Origin: Sulfurisphaera tokodaii str. 7
Lineage (GTDB): Archaea > Thermoproteota > Thermoprotei_A > Sulfolobales > Sulfolobaceae
Length of the DNA: 64,000 bases
Direction of reading: 5' to 3'
NCBI RefSeq assembly: GCF_000011205.1
Contig: NC_003106.2
Span: 1,874,001 to 1,938,000 of the forward strand
Within the stretch, counting starts at the first letter, position 1. Every line of letters starts with the position of its first letter. The notes under the pieces are model-generated. The model was given only the letters and a program-made list of their open reading frames with translations, made no database searches and was not told the origin of the DNA. This document shows positions 32,287 through 39,826 of the stretch, piece after piece. The position numbers and the translations under genes are program-made.

Positions 32287-33349
32287 ATGTTGATGTTAAA
32301 CCTAAGGGTATTATACTCCCTTTCCTTTCCTTTATTTCAAATCCTTGTTGCTTGGCATAATCAAAAAATATTTTATCTAATTCTTCCTTGGTAACGTTGT
32401 CAGTCTTCTCTAACATTTTTCTTAGTCCTTGTATTATCTCTTTCAGATATACCTTATCTTCATCTAATGGTAAATCCTTATCTGAATGATACCAGGGAAT
32501 TAAATCATCATTATAAAGTACCATTGCAGGATAGCCTTCTAAGATATAAGAGAAGTGATCTGAGAAAGGAGTTGGCATTTCTATTCTTTTTACATTAAAG
32601 AATTGAGAAAACTGAAATAAATCTGGAGTTGCCGAGAAAACAACCCTATTAGGGAAAAGAGCATCTAAAGAAATCATAATAAAAGTGTTGTCTTTTTTAT
32701 GCTGAAAAGATCCGTTACAACATCTTGGACCTTCCTCAGAGGAAAAGAAAAGGAACTTAAGACCATGGTGTTTCAATTCAACTTTTAACCCCTCGATTAT
32801 ATCCAGAGAAAAGAGATTATCATGATAACCGCTTAACCAATGATCTACATGAGCACCAATTACTATATAATCTTCCCCGGGAATAGCCTCAACCTCTAAA
32901 TTATAACTTTCATTCTCTCTTAAATAAGATTTAGAATAGATCTCAACTTCATCCCCATCCTTTAAAGGTACTTCAGAAAACACAGCAGGGATCTTTGAAC
33001 CAACACTTATTCTTCTCAGTTTTCCTTGATCGAAAAATATAACGCCTTTATAACCCTCTGCAACTGTCTTATCATAAAGGTCTTTAACCATAAAAGGGTG
33101 AGGGGGCATTTCATAATACCTAATCTCCTTACCCACTTTTCCCTTAACGTAACCAGAAGTATAAGGAAGAAGAGAACCATTTACTTTTTTACCATTTACA
33201 TAAAGCTCAAAGTTTTCAATTACCCATTCTTTAGTCTTTATAGTATGTAAAGAACCACCGAATTTTTCTTTTAACTTGCTCAAGATAAATTTCTCTTTAT
33301 CACTACCATGAATAATCTCTCCCAGTGGGAAAAACTCTAAAGAAAGCAT
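32270..33349 (-). CDS. M28-like metallopeptidase
   Basis: The 359-residue protein has the M28 zinc blocks GAHVDHW (near residue 168), HDNLFS and SSEEGP, and a later His (SDHFSYI), the ligand order of aminopeptidase Y/S types. It lacks a signal peptide, unlike many M28 enzymes, and so is probably cytoplasmic. A Cys pair (GPRCCNG) follows the catalytic Glu. It converges on the transporter gene with a 17-base overlap. Confidence 0.8.
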   Translation of the reverse strand: MLSLEFFPLGEIIHGSDKEKFILSKLKEKFGGSLHTIKTKEWVIENFELYVNGKKVNGSLLPYTSGYVKGKVGKEIRYYEMPPHPFMVKDLYDKTVAEGYKGVIFFDQGKLRRISVGSKIPAVFSEVPLKDGDEVEIYSKSYLRENESYNLEVEAIPGEDYIVIGAHVDHWLSGYHDNLFSLDIIEGLKVELKHHGLKFLFFSSEEGPRCCNGSFQHKKDNTFIMISLDALFPNRVVFSATPDLFQFSQFFNVKRIEMPTPFSDHFSYILEGYPAMVLYNDDLIPWYHSDKDLPLDEDKVYLKEIIQGLRKMLEKTDNVTKEELDKIFFDYAKQQGFEIKERKGSIIPLGLTSTFKKLQ

Positions 33350-33375
33350 TAAAGAAATAAAAGAAGTAAAAAATA

Positions 33376-33633
33376 TTAACTTTTATTTTCTTCCTTAATA
33401 GGTTTACCTAAAACTGATGGCGGGAATTGAGAGTAGATAACTCCAGCAATAACTAAGAGTAATGCAACTATATAACCTACAGTGGCTACTTGTGAAGGTG
33501 TTGGAGAGAAGCCTTTGTAGTTTTGAGTCTCAGCTATTGCAACAGCAAATATTATTATTAACCCTATAATAAATATAATTTTGAATGTTTTATCCAATTT
33601 ATTCAAATATTCTTGGTTTTGAATAACTGCCAT
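33376..33633 (-). CDS. Small two-helix membrane protein, partner of DUF395 gene
   Basis: From the ATG at 33633 the protein has 85 residues with two membrane helices (about 17-40 and 53-75) and a short cytoplasmic tail. A GTG at 33642 is an alternative start. It begins just beyond the stop of the interrupted DUF395 gene, so both were once one operon. The insertion upstream may now leave it without its promoter. Confidence 0.7.
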   Translation of the reverse strand: MAVIQNQEYLNKLDKTFKIIFIIGLIIIFAVAIAETQNYKGFSPTPSQVATVGYIVALLLVIAGVIYSQFPPSVLGKPIKEENKS

Positions 33634-33732
33634 CTTACTCACCCTCTATATACGAGTTTTGCAGTAATTATCATAGCAATCATTACCATTACACCAAATT
33701 CTAAACCACTTATTGACAAAATGTGAGGCAAG

Positions 33733-33752
33733 CCTCGCCTTTTAAGGCGGGG
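33733..33752 (+). repeat. Left-end hairpin of IS200/IS605 element
   Basis: CCTCGCC and GGCGGGG (one G-T wobble) enclose a TTTTAA loop near the left end. Subterminal imperfect hairpins of this type are recognised by TnpA. Confidence 0.6.
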
Positions 33753-33786
33753 TAAAGTTTAAAAATTATTTTGAATACTTTAAAGT

Positions 33787-34197
33787 GTGGAATACAAATC
33801 AACTAGGCATGTAAAGTACCTCTGCAACTACCACTTCATATGGATACCAAAATATCGTAGGAAAGTACTAACAGGTGAAGTTGCTGAATACACTAAAGAG
33901 GTATTAAGAACCATAGCAGAAGAGTTGGGCTGTGAAGTATTAGCCCTAGAAGTAATGCCAGACCATATCCACCTCTTCGTTAACTGCCCACCGAGATACG
34001 CACCGTCATATTTAGCAAACTACTTCAAAGGAAAATCAGCAAGACTAATCCTCAAGAAGTTCCCAGAGCTGAAGAAAGCTACTAACGGGAAGCTCTGGAC
34101 TAGAAGCTACTTCGTATCTACCGCAGGTAACGTATCCAGCGAGACGATAAAGAAGTACATTGAAGAACAGTGGGCGAAAGAGAGTGAAGAGGACTAA
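33787..34197 (+). CDS. tnpA: IS200-type Y1 transposase TnpA
   Basis: The 136-residue protein has the HUH motif in PDHIHLFV and a helix with the candidate nucleophilic Tyr near the C-terminal end (SYFVSTAG to KKYIEEQ). It starts with GTG at 33787. It cuts and rejoins single-stranded element ends. It overlaps tnpB by 14 bases. Confidence 0.92.
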   Translation: MEYKSTRHVKYLCNYHFIWIPKYRRKVLTGEVAEYTKEVLRTIAEELGCEVLALEVMPDHIHLFVNCPPRYAPSYLANYFKGKSARLILKKFPELKKATNGKLWTRSYFVSTAGNVSSETIKKYIEEQWAKESEED

Positions 34198-35488
34198 CGT
34201 AGTTAAACTACAAGTAGACAAGCAAACCCACGAAAGACTGAAGGAGTTGGCTATTACCACAGCGAAGTGTTGGAACGAAGTGAACTGGTTAAGGATGCAA
34301 CAGTTCAAGGAAGGGGAGAGAGTAGACTTCAACGGTTCTGAGAAGACGGTATATTCAAAATACAAAACAGTGCTCAAAGTAAACGCAGGACAGGTCGCGA
34401 GGAAGAACGCGGAGGACTGGAGGAGCTTCTTCGCGTTAATAGAGATGAAAAAGGAGGGAAAACTACCGAGCTGGTTCAAACCGAGACCTCCAGGGTACTG
34501 GAAGGAAAACGGCAAGTATAAGCTCATGGTTATTATTAGAAACGATAGGTATGTGGTAAACGAAGAGAAGAGGGAAATTTACTTGAAGGACTTCCACCTC
34601 ACCCTCAAGTTTAAGGGGAAACTCAAGTGGGAAGGAAAACAAGGCAGACTAGAGATAATTTACAACGAGGCAAGGAAATCGTGGTATGCCCATATACCAG
34701 TGGAGTTAGAACATAAAGTAGAGAAGGGTAATTTGACGGCTTCAGTAGACTTAGGCATAGTTAACCTAGCTACAGTGTACGTCGAAGACGGGTCGTGGTA
34801 CTTGTTTAAGAGTGGGTCTGTTTTATCCCAATACGAATATTACAGCAAGAAAATACAAGTTGCCCAGAAGACCTTAGCGAGGCACAAGCAGAGGAGAAGC
34901 AGGAAGCTGAAGCTCTTGTACGAGAAGAGGAGTAGGTTCCTAAAACACGCCTTAAACAGCATGGTTAGGAAGGTAATGGAGCTATTGAAGGATAAAGGAG
35001 TAGGCAAGATAGTTGTAGGTCATCCTAAAGACATAGTGAGGGGTCGTGGAAATAAGCTGACGGTCAACTTCTGGAACTACGGCTATGTCATCAAGAGGTT
35101 TAAGGGAGTCGGGGAGGAGGTTGGCATAGACGTTGTCGAGGTCAGTGAGGCTTACACTTCAAAGACTTGTTCCCTGTGCGGGGAAGCCCACAAAAGTGGG
35201 CGTATTAAACGCGGTTTGTTTAAGTGTCCCCGCACGGGGAAGGTAATAAATGCGGACTTAAACGGTGCGATAAACATCCTACATATCCCCGAGTCCCGAG
35301 GAGCTAGGGGCGGAGGGCAACCCCTAGCTAGGGATAGGGGTAATGGGCTGAAGGCCCAGCCCGTGGTCTACCGCTGGACGAACGGAGCGGGGTGGATGCT
35401 TTACGCACCCACTAGCTATGAAGTTGTGAGGATGAAGGTGGTAAACCACAAACCTGTGAACCACCCTAAGGGAACCCTCGCCCTTTAG
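34184..35488 (+). CDS. tnpB: TnpB RNA-guided endonuclease-like protein
   Basis: From the GTG at 34184 (MKRTNVVKLQVDKQ) the protein has 434 residues. An N-terminal wedge/HTH region precedes the RuvC domain: SVDLGIVNLATVYV has the first Asp and NADLNGAINIL the last. The usual second-motif Glu is not visible in KIVVGHPKDIV, but EAYTSKTCSLCG offers a Glu nearby. The zinc knuckle has CSLCG but ends KCPRTG, so the fourth Cys is Thr. TnpB with a guide RNA from the element's right end normally cuts donor sites and preserves the element. Confidence 0.9.
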   Translation: MKRTNVVKLQVDKQTHERLKELAITTAKCWNEVNWLRMQQFKEGERVDFNGSEKTVYSKYKTVLKVNAGQVARKNAEDWRSFFALIEMKKEGKLPSWFKPRPPGYWKENGKYKLMVIIRNDRYVVNEEKREIYLKDFHLTLKFKGKLKWEGKQGRLEIIYNEARKSWYAHIPVELEHKVEKGNLTASVDLGIVNLATVYVEDGSWYLFKSGSVLSQYEYYSKKIQVAQKTLARHKQRRSRKLKLLYEKRSRFLKHALNSMVRKVMELLKDKGVGKIVVGHPKDIVRGRGNKLTVNFWNYGYVIKRFKGVGEEVGIDVVEVSEAYTSKTCSLCGEAHKSGRIKRGLFKCPRTGKVINADLNGAINILHIPESRGARGGGQPLARDRGNGLKAQPVVYRWTNGAGWMLYAPTSYEVVRMKVVNHKPVNHPKGTLAL

Positions 35489-35495
35489 GGCGGAG
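35477..35495 (+). repeat. Right-end hairpin over tnpB stop, possible guide-RNA scaffold end
   Basis: TCGCCC, a TTTA loop and GGGCGG form a stem across the tnpB stop codon, near the element's right end at about 35509. This is the normal position of the omega-RNA 3' scaffold and guide start in IS200/IS605 elements. Only the hairpin is seen; the RNA is inferred. Confidence 0.45.
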
Positions 35496-35705
35496 AGGAG
35501 GTGGTCAGATTTGTAATGCACCACTTAAGATATGACCAGATGCACATCCACCAGCCATTCTGGCACCAAACATCATTAATGCAGTTCCGCCAAATGAACC
35601 TAAAGCTCTAATAGCCTCATTATTACCAAATCTTTTCTCCCAACTTGGTGGTATGTTCTTTCTGAATGCTGTAAACCTTCTAGTTAAGAATACTGCAGCA
35701 AAGAA

Positions 35706-35736
35706 TGAGTGTGGAGATAGTGCCGTCATTAAGCTA
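35706..35736. repeat. Left terminal inverted repeat of IS1 element
   Basis: Starts TGAGTGTGGAGATAGTG and ends ATTAAGCTA. It matches the reverse complement of the reconstructed right repeat at 30 of 31 positions. It also provides the apparent ATG of the downstream DUF395 remnant on the minus strand, which is therefore not a native start. Confidence 0.85.
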
Positions 35737-35763
35737 TTTATATTTGTATTATGAGTATCACTT

Positions 35764-36498
35764 ATGGGTAGGAAGCCTGTAATTAGGCATGATATAGCGT
35801 GTCCCTCTTGTGGTAGTCATCACGTCGTTAAGTGTGGTAAGCCTCCTGGTAGGCAGAGGTTTCTGTGTAGGGATTGCGGTAAGTACTTTCTTGCAGACGC
35901 AGTTTATCACCACCACTCTAAGGAGGTGAGGGAGGAGGCTTTGAGGATGTATACTAATGGTATGAGTATGAGAGCTATTTCTAGGGTTCTTAACGTACCT
36001 CTGGGTACTGTTTTCACTTGGGTTAAGCGTTATGGTAAGAGGAAGTACGAGAAGCTGGTGGACTTGTGGAATAAGGCTAAAGAGTTGGTCAAGGGTAAGG
36101 TCGTTACTAAGGTTGTTGATGAGATGTGGACGTACTTGTACAGAAACACTAGGGCTTTCTACAAGTGGGTATTCACTTGTTACGTGTATACTAGGCTAGG
36201 GTTATACATAATTTACTCTGTGGGTGATAGGGATGAGAATACTTTTCGTGAGGTCAAGGACTACGTGCCAGATGATGGTAGGTGGGTGAGTGATGATTAC
36301 AACGTTTACTTTTGGTTAAAGGATCACACGGTAGTCTCACTTGTTAATCCCAACGAGTCCTTTCACTCCTCACTGAGGGATAGGCTCGTACGTTTCAAGA
36401 GGGCAACGAAGGCTGTTAACAGGAGTATAAATATGGTGAAGTATTCTATAGCGCTGGTCTTGTGGGAGAGAAGGCTAATCCCAGAATTTGTAGCTTAA
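35764..36498 (+). CDS. IS1-family transposase
   Basis: The 244-residue protein combines the InsA and InsB parts of IS1 in one frame. It has a zinc finger ([21 protein letters not shown]), an HTH ([20 protein letters not shown]) and a DDE-type domain with [15 protein letters not shown] and [20 protein letters not shown]. Single-frame IS1 transposases are typical of archaeal members. The stop lies inside the right terminal repeat. It appears intact, but its right repeat has been split. Confidence 0.92.
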   Translation: MGRKPVIRHDIACPSCGSHHVVKCGKPPGRQRFLCRDCGKYFLADAVYHHHSKEVREEALRMYTNGMSMRAISRVLNVPLGTVFTWVKRYGKRKYEKLVDLWNKAKELVKGKVVTKVVDEMWTYLYRNTRAFYKWVFTCYVYTRLGLYIIYSVGDRDENTFREVKDYVPDDGRWVSDDYNVYFWLKDHTVVSLVNPNESFHSSLRDRLVRFKRATKAVNRSINMVKYSIALVLWERRLIPEFVA

Positions 36499-36512
36499 TG
36501 ACGACACTATCT
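36491..36512. repeat. Inner part of right IS1 terminal repeat, cut by IS110
   Basis: TAGCTTAATGACGACACTAT-CT mirrors the left repeat with one mismatch. The final CT at 36511-36512 is also the presumed core dinucleotide of the IS110 insertion; the remaining nine bases of the repeat (CCACACTCA) continue after the IS110 element at 37697. Confidence 0.85.
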
Positions 36513-36528
36513 TATATAAAACATATTA

Positions 36529-36645
36529 GTCAGATCTGTGTAATACAGATCTGACTGGGTGAGGCCGTGACACTATTTGGGCTTAAAGCTCGGTGTGGAG
36601 CTTGGCCGCCTCCAAATTCGTACCGGAAGTTGGGCTTGAAGCTCG
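36529..36645 (+). ncRNA. Candidate bridge RNA of IS110 element
   Basis: The left-end noncoding region begins with a perfect 11-bp hairpin (36529-36555), as in known bridge RNAs. A first internal loop holds GACACTAT (36569-36576) and GTGTGGAG (36593-36600). These equal the left target flank at 36503-36510 and the reverse complement of the right flank CTCCACAC at 37695-37702. A second loop contains TACCGGAAG (36621-36629), identical to the element's right end at 37686-37694. These fit target- and donor-binding guides. The exact RNA ends are unknown. Confidence 0.7.
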
Positions 36646-36669
36646 AATAAAACATAAGGGTGAGTATAT

Positions 36670-37620
36670 ATGGAGGCCCCAGTTGCAGGAATAGATATAT
36701 CAAAAGATAAATTAGTAGTGTATTTCCAAGGTAAATTATACGAGTTTCCTAATGATAAGCAAGGGTTTGAGGGAGTAAAGCAAATCTTGCCTAAGGGTTG
36801 CAAGATAGGTATTGAAAGTACTGGAGTTTACCACATTAACTTGGTTAAGTACTTGGGTAATGAGTATGATGTTAGGATTATTAATCCCTTAGTACTCAAG
36901 AGGTTTAAGGATTTTAGGGGTAAGAAGAGTGATAAGAGTGATGCTAAAAAGCTTGCGGAATTAGTTGTTAATATGGGTAGTGAGTTTATAACGAGTGAGG
37001 CTAGGGAGTTAACAAGCCAATGGGATTTTGTTACAAGAAGTATTGTTAGGGTTAAGAATAGGCTGAGGAGGGATTTAATCCTCTTGGGTTATAGGGATAG
37101 TTTGTCCAAGGAGAATTTGAATGAGGTGTTGAGAGGGGAGGATAATGTAGTGTTGTCTGAGGTTAGGTTTCTTTTGGGGGAACTGGAGAGGCTTGAGGGT
37201 AGGAAGAGGGAGATTGAGGAAGGGCTTGAGAATTTTGTTCCCAAGGATAGTTTGATTTTCACTATTCCGGGTATTGGTAGGACGCTGGGTTGTATTATTT
37301 TGGCTAGGGTTGGTGATGTTAGGCGCTTTTCTGATAAGAAGAGGTTTGTTGCTTATTGCGGTCTTGATCCGGTTGTTGAGTCTAGTGGGAAGGGTGTTGT
37401 TTCAAGGGGTATTTCTAAGAAAGGTGATGTTGTTTTGAGGAGGGCTTTTTATCTTGCAGCTTTAACTGCTATTAGGGTTAACCCTGTTATCAAGCGTTTT
37501 TATGAAGAGCACAAGGGAAGGTTGAGGGGTAAGAAGTTGATTATTGCTTGTGCTAGGAAGCTTGCTGTTATTACTTGGGCTGTGCTGTACTATAATAAGC
37601 CCTTTGAGGCTGACGAGTGA
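36670..37620 (+). CDS. IS110-family transposase/recombinase
   Basis: The 316-residue protein has an N-terminal RuvC-like DEDD domain: Asp9 in GIDISKDKL, Glu in IGIESTGVY, and Asp residues in KSDKSDAKKL. It is followed by a coiled linker and the C-terminal Tnp_IS116/110/902 domain (FTIPGIGRTLGC, VAYCGLDPVVESSGK). IS110 recombinases work with a bridge RNA that pairs to target and donor. The gene is full-length, and its codon use is richer in G and T than that of neighbouring chromosomal genes. Confidence 0.93.
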   Translation: MEAPVAGIDISKDKLVVYFQGKLYEFPNDKQGFEGVKQILPKGCKIGIESTGVYHINLVKYLGNEYDVRIINPLVLKRFKDFRGKKSDKSDAKKLAELVVNMGSEFITSEARELTSQWDFVTRSIVRVKNRLRRDLILLGYRDSLSKENLNEVLRGEDNVVLSEVRFLLGELERLEGRKREIEEGLENFVPKDSLIFTIPGIGRTLGCIILARVGDVRRFSDKKRFVAYCGLDPVVESSGKGVVSRGISKKGDVVLRRAFYLAALTAIRVNPVIKRFYEEHKGRLRGKKLIIACARKLAVITWAVLYYNKPFEADE

Positions 37621-37859
37621 TAAGGAGAGTCTTGTTTTTCAGAAGTAGTGTGGACTATGCTTGATTTTCGATGGAAAGGTTTTTATACCGGAAGCTCCAC
37701 ACTCAGTTTAGAAATAATTGCAAACAAAAATTAATGAACTTAGAACTAGCATAACTGGCTATTCCTATATCTATATGCTATGGAAAATTTATCCAAATAA
37801 TTGGAACACCTTGAAATTACTAGAGTAAGGTTAATAAACTACTGTAATAATTATTCTTT

Positions 37860-37970
37860 ATGCAAACCATACTTGTTCAAAAGAAAGAAACAATATTAAA
37901 GAGCATTGATGAGCTCACTGAAAGAAGTATAGATAACACAACCGTAATGGAAAGAAGAAACCTAGATTGA
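37860..37970 (+). CDS. Possible 36-residue peptide upstream of PhoH gene
   Basis: An ATG at 37860 opens a 36-codon frame with soluble composition (QKKETILKSIDELTERS). It could form one amphipathic helix with an Arg-rich end. It lies 29 bases upstream of the PhoH gene in the same direction. Its reality is uncertain; no family is known. Confidence 0.3.
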   Translation: MQTILVQKKETILKSIDELTERSIDNTTVMERRNLD

Positions 37971-38001
37971 CTTTTTAAGTCTTAAGTTTTTTTCTTTTTT
38001 G

Positions 38002-39114
38002 ATGATTAAGCCTCTTACTTCTTCTCAGGAAGAGGTTTTAAAAGCTCTTAATGATGATAAGTATCAGATTGTAGGGGTATTTGGACCCACTGGTACTGGA
38101 AAGACTTTATTAACATTATCATATGGTATAGATGTTATTAAGCAAGGAAAATTTAAGAAATTCATTATAGTAAAGCCAATAGTAGATATTGTTACTAAAA
38201 AAGAAATTACTGCTACTGAATTACCTAATTATCACGAGGTTATATTAAGTTATATAAAAGATGTTCTTGGACCCGAGTATTCCGCGACTGTAGATGAATT
38301 ATATAAAAGTGGAAGGATCGAAATTCTTGATTCAAGACTACTTAGAGGAAGAACGTTTGATGACTCAATTATTTTCATTGATGAAGTCCAAGAACTTCAG
38401 CCAGAGAGCATAATTGAGCTAATAATCAGAATTGGAAGAAATAGTAAGCTAGTAGTTGCTGGAGATCCAGTCTTCCAGTCACTTCAAATGAAGACATTCA
38501 AAGACCCTTCAGAGTTAGTTAGGGAAGTTTTATTAAATGAAGAAGATGCTAAAGTAATAGATCTTGGAGTTAAGGATATTATAAGGGCTGGTGCAAAGAG
38601 AGGTTTAAGACTTCTAATTGAGTATAGGTTAAGGAGTAGAATATTATCAGAAGAAGAGAATAAGGTACTGAATGTTACCAAAGCTCATGCTCCAGACGCA
38701 GATATAATAACTGTTGTAGATTTGTCTGAGGAGAAAAAGAAACTAGGACTAGATAATTTGACTACAGTACCCGATAGTATAATAGTAGTAAAGGAAGGAA
38801 ATATCGGTAGATTGGTAGGAAAAGGTGGTGAAAGAATTAATTCAACCGAAAAGGAAATTGGGAAAAAACTTAGGGCTTTAGAATTATCGCTTGATTTCAA
38901 GGAGTATATAAGGGCAGTTCATCCTCTCCCTTGGGTTGTCAAGCATATTGAAGATGCTGATTTTAAAGGAAACGAATTGGTAGTACAGATCAAGAAGGAG
39001 ACTGGAGCCTTCATGGGACAAAAGGGTTCTTATGTGAGATTTGTTGATGAAGCTATTAGAAAACTTTTAGGTGTAGGTATAAGAGTTATAGCGAAGGAGA
39101 ATGAAAATAGTTAG
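38002..39114 (+). CDS. PhoH-like P-loop ATPase with C-terminal KH domain
   Basis: The 370-residue protein has Walker A GPTGTGKT near the N terminus and Walker B FIDEVQEL, followed by GDPVFQS, typical of PhoH family RNA helicase-like ATPases. Past residue 250 a KH-type domain appears (GRLVGKGGERINSTEKEIG), followed by a second GQKGSYVRF loop. It is presumed to act on RNA. I use ATG 38002; a TTG one codon earlier is possible. It overlaps the ExoIII gene by 14 bases. Confidence 0.88.
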   Translation: MIKPLTSSQEEVLKALNDDKYQIVGVFGPTGTGKTLLTLSYGIDVIKQGKFKKFIIVKPIVDIVTKKEITATELPNYHEVILSYIKDVLGPEYSATVDELYKSGRIEILDSRLLRGRTFDDSIIFIDEVQELQPESIIELIIRIGRNSKLVVAGDPVFQSLQMKTFKDPSELVREVLLNEEDAKVIDLGVKDIIRAGAKRGLRLLIEYRLRSRILSEEENKVLNVTKAHAPDADIITVVDLSEEKKKLGLDNLTTVPDSIIVVKEGNIGRLVGKGGERINSTEKEIGKKLRALELSLDFKEYIRAVHPLPWVVKHIEDADFKGNELVVQIKKETGAFMGQKGSYVRFVDEAIRKLLGVGIRVIAKENENS

Positions 39115-39826
39115 TTGGAATGTCAATGGGCTTAAGGCTATAACTAGAAAAGGAGCTTTAGAATCTGTATTAAATTACGATGCTATTTTATTACAAGAGA
39201 TTCGTAGTAGTGATTTACCCTTAGATTTGTTAATGAGCGGATTTAACATTGCTTCTTTTCCAGCTAAGAAGAAGGGGTATAGCGGTGTTATGACATTAAC
39301 TAGAGAAAAACCTAAAAGTATAATAAAAGGCTTAAACGTTAAGGAATTTGATGAAGAAGGAAGAACTGTTACAGTTGAGTTGGAAAAATTTTATCTAATC
39401 AATGCTTATTTTCCTAGAGCAGGAGATGGGCTTAGTAGATTAGATTTTAAAATATCTTTTGATAATAAAATTGAAGAATTTATGGACCAGCTAAGAAGAA
39501 CAAAACCAGTTATTATTTGCGGTGATTTTAATGCTGTGGTGGAAAGAAGGGATTCTTCTTTTTGGGATGAAAATGAACCGGGTCTTTCGCCTAAAGAAAG
39601 AGAATGGATGAACCACATCTTGAAAAAAGGATATATTGATGCTTATAGGTTTATTAACCCTACAAAAATTGAATATAGTTGGAGGAGCTATAGATTTAAA
39701 TGGAAAGCTATGAGAATAGATTATTGTTTAGTTTCTGAAGAATTAAAGGATAAAATTAGGGATTGCAAAATATTAAATGTATCTGGCTCTGATCATTATC
39801 CTATTCTTCTTGAGATAGAAGTCTGA
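39101..39826 (+). CDS. xthA: Exodeoxyribonuclease III / AP endonuclease
   Basis: The 241-residue protein carries the endonuclease/exonuclease/phosphatase blocks SWNVNGLKA, ILLQEIRS, CGDFNAV and SDHYPI, giving the catalytic Asn, Glu, Asp and His residues of the ExoIII family. It cleaves DNA at abasic sites in base excision repair. It is translationally coupled to the PhoH gene. Confidence 0.93.
   Translation: MKIVSWNVNGLKAITRKGALESVLNYDAILLQEIRSSDLPLDLLMSGFNIASFPAKKKGYSGVMTLTREKPKSIIKGLNVKEFDEEGRTVTVELEKFYLINAYFPRAGDGLSRLDFKISFDNKIEEFMDQLRRTKPVIICGDFNAVVERRDSSFWDENEPGLSPKEREWMNHILKKGYIDAYRFINPTKIEYSWRSYRFKWKAMRIDYCLVSEELKDKIRDCKILNVSGSDHYPILLEIEV

Larger units (their letters stand above)
33722..35509 (+). 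mobile_element. IS200/IS605-family insertion sequence with tnpA and tnpB
   Basis: The limits are set by rejoining the interrupted DUF395 frame; they are certain to within one or two bases (the A at the junction is ambiguous). The element is about 1.79 kb and has no target duplication, as expected for Y1 HUH transposition. Similar small hairpins lie at both ends, both with a CTCGCC stem. Confidence 0.88.
33639..35705 (-). pseudogene. YeeE/YedE (DUF395) sulfur-transport gene, interrupted and 5'-truncated
   Basis: Two fragments flank the IS200/IS605 element: 35705-35510, encoding [11 protein letters not shown] to [21 protein letters not shown], and 33721-33639, encoding LSISGLEFGVMVMIA to KLVYRG and a stop. 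Joined without the element they give one in-frame DUF395 C-terminal half, with the invariant GARxAGGCxSGH motif. The 5' half is missing: an IS1 element abuts the first native codon and even supplies an apparent ATG from its terminal repeat. YeeE/YedE proteins import thiosulfate or other sulfur species and often neighbour tusA. Confidence 0.85.
36513..37696 (+). mobile_element. IS110-family element inserted in IS1 terminal repeat
   Basis: The boundaries are set by two CT dinucleotides: 36511-36512, ending GACACTAT-CT, and 37695-37696, starting CT-CCACAC. Removing one CT plus the element restores the IS1 repeat. The length of about 1,184 bp is near ISC1190 of Sulfolobus. The element has no terminal inverted repeats, as usual for IS110, and a 157-base noncoding left end. 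Confidence 0.82.
35706..37705 (+). mobile_element. ISC796-like IS1-family element, itself split by an IS110 element
   Basis: A 31-bp terminal inverted repeat with a single mismatch is found at 35706-35736 and, on the other side, at 36491-36512 joined to 37697-37705. The right repeat is cut by the IS110 element (36513-37696). Without it the IS1 element is about 816 bp, close to ISC796 of Sulfolobus. No clear 8-9 bp target duplication is seen beyond the ends, so insertion was accompanied by deletion or later rearrangement. Confidence 0.8.

Noticed and set aside
34045-34527. 160-codon minus-strand frame
   Set aside because: It lies antisense to tnpA/tnpB, which have clear domain motifs.
35505-35729. 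Apparent complete 74-residue minus-strand gene starting MTALSPHS
   Set aside because: Its ATG and first codons lie inside the IS1 terminal repeat and its stop is created by the IS200/IS605 element; it is a fragment of the DUF395 gene.
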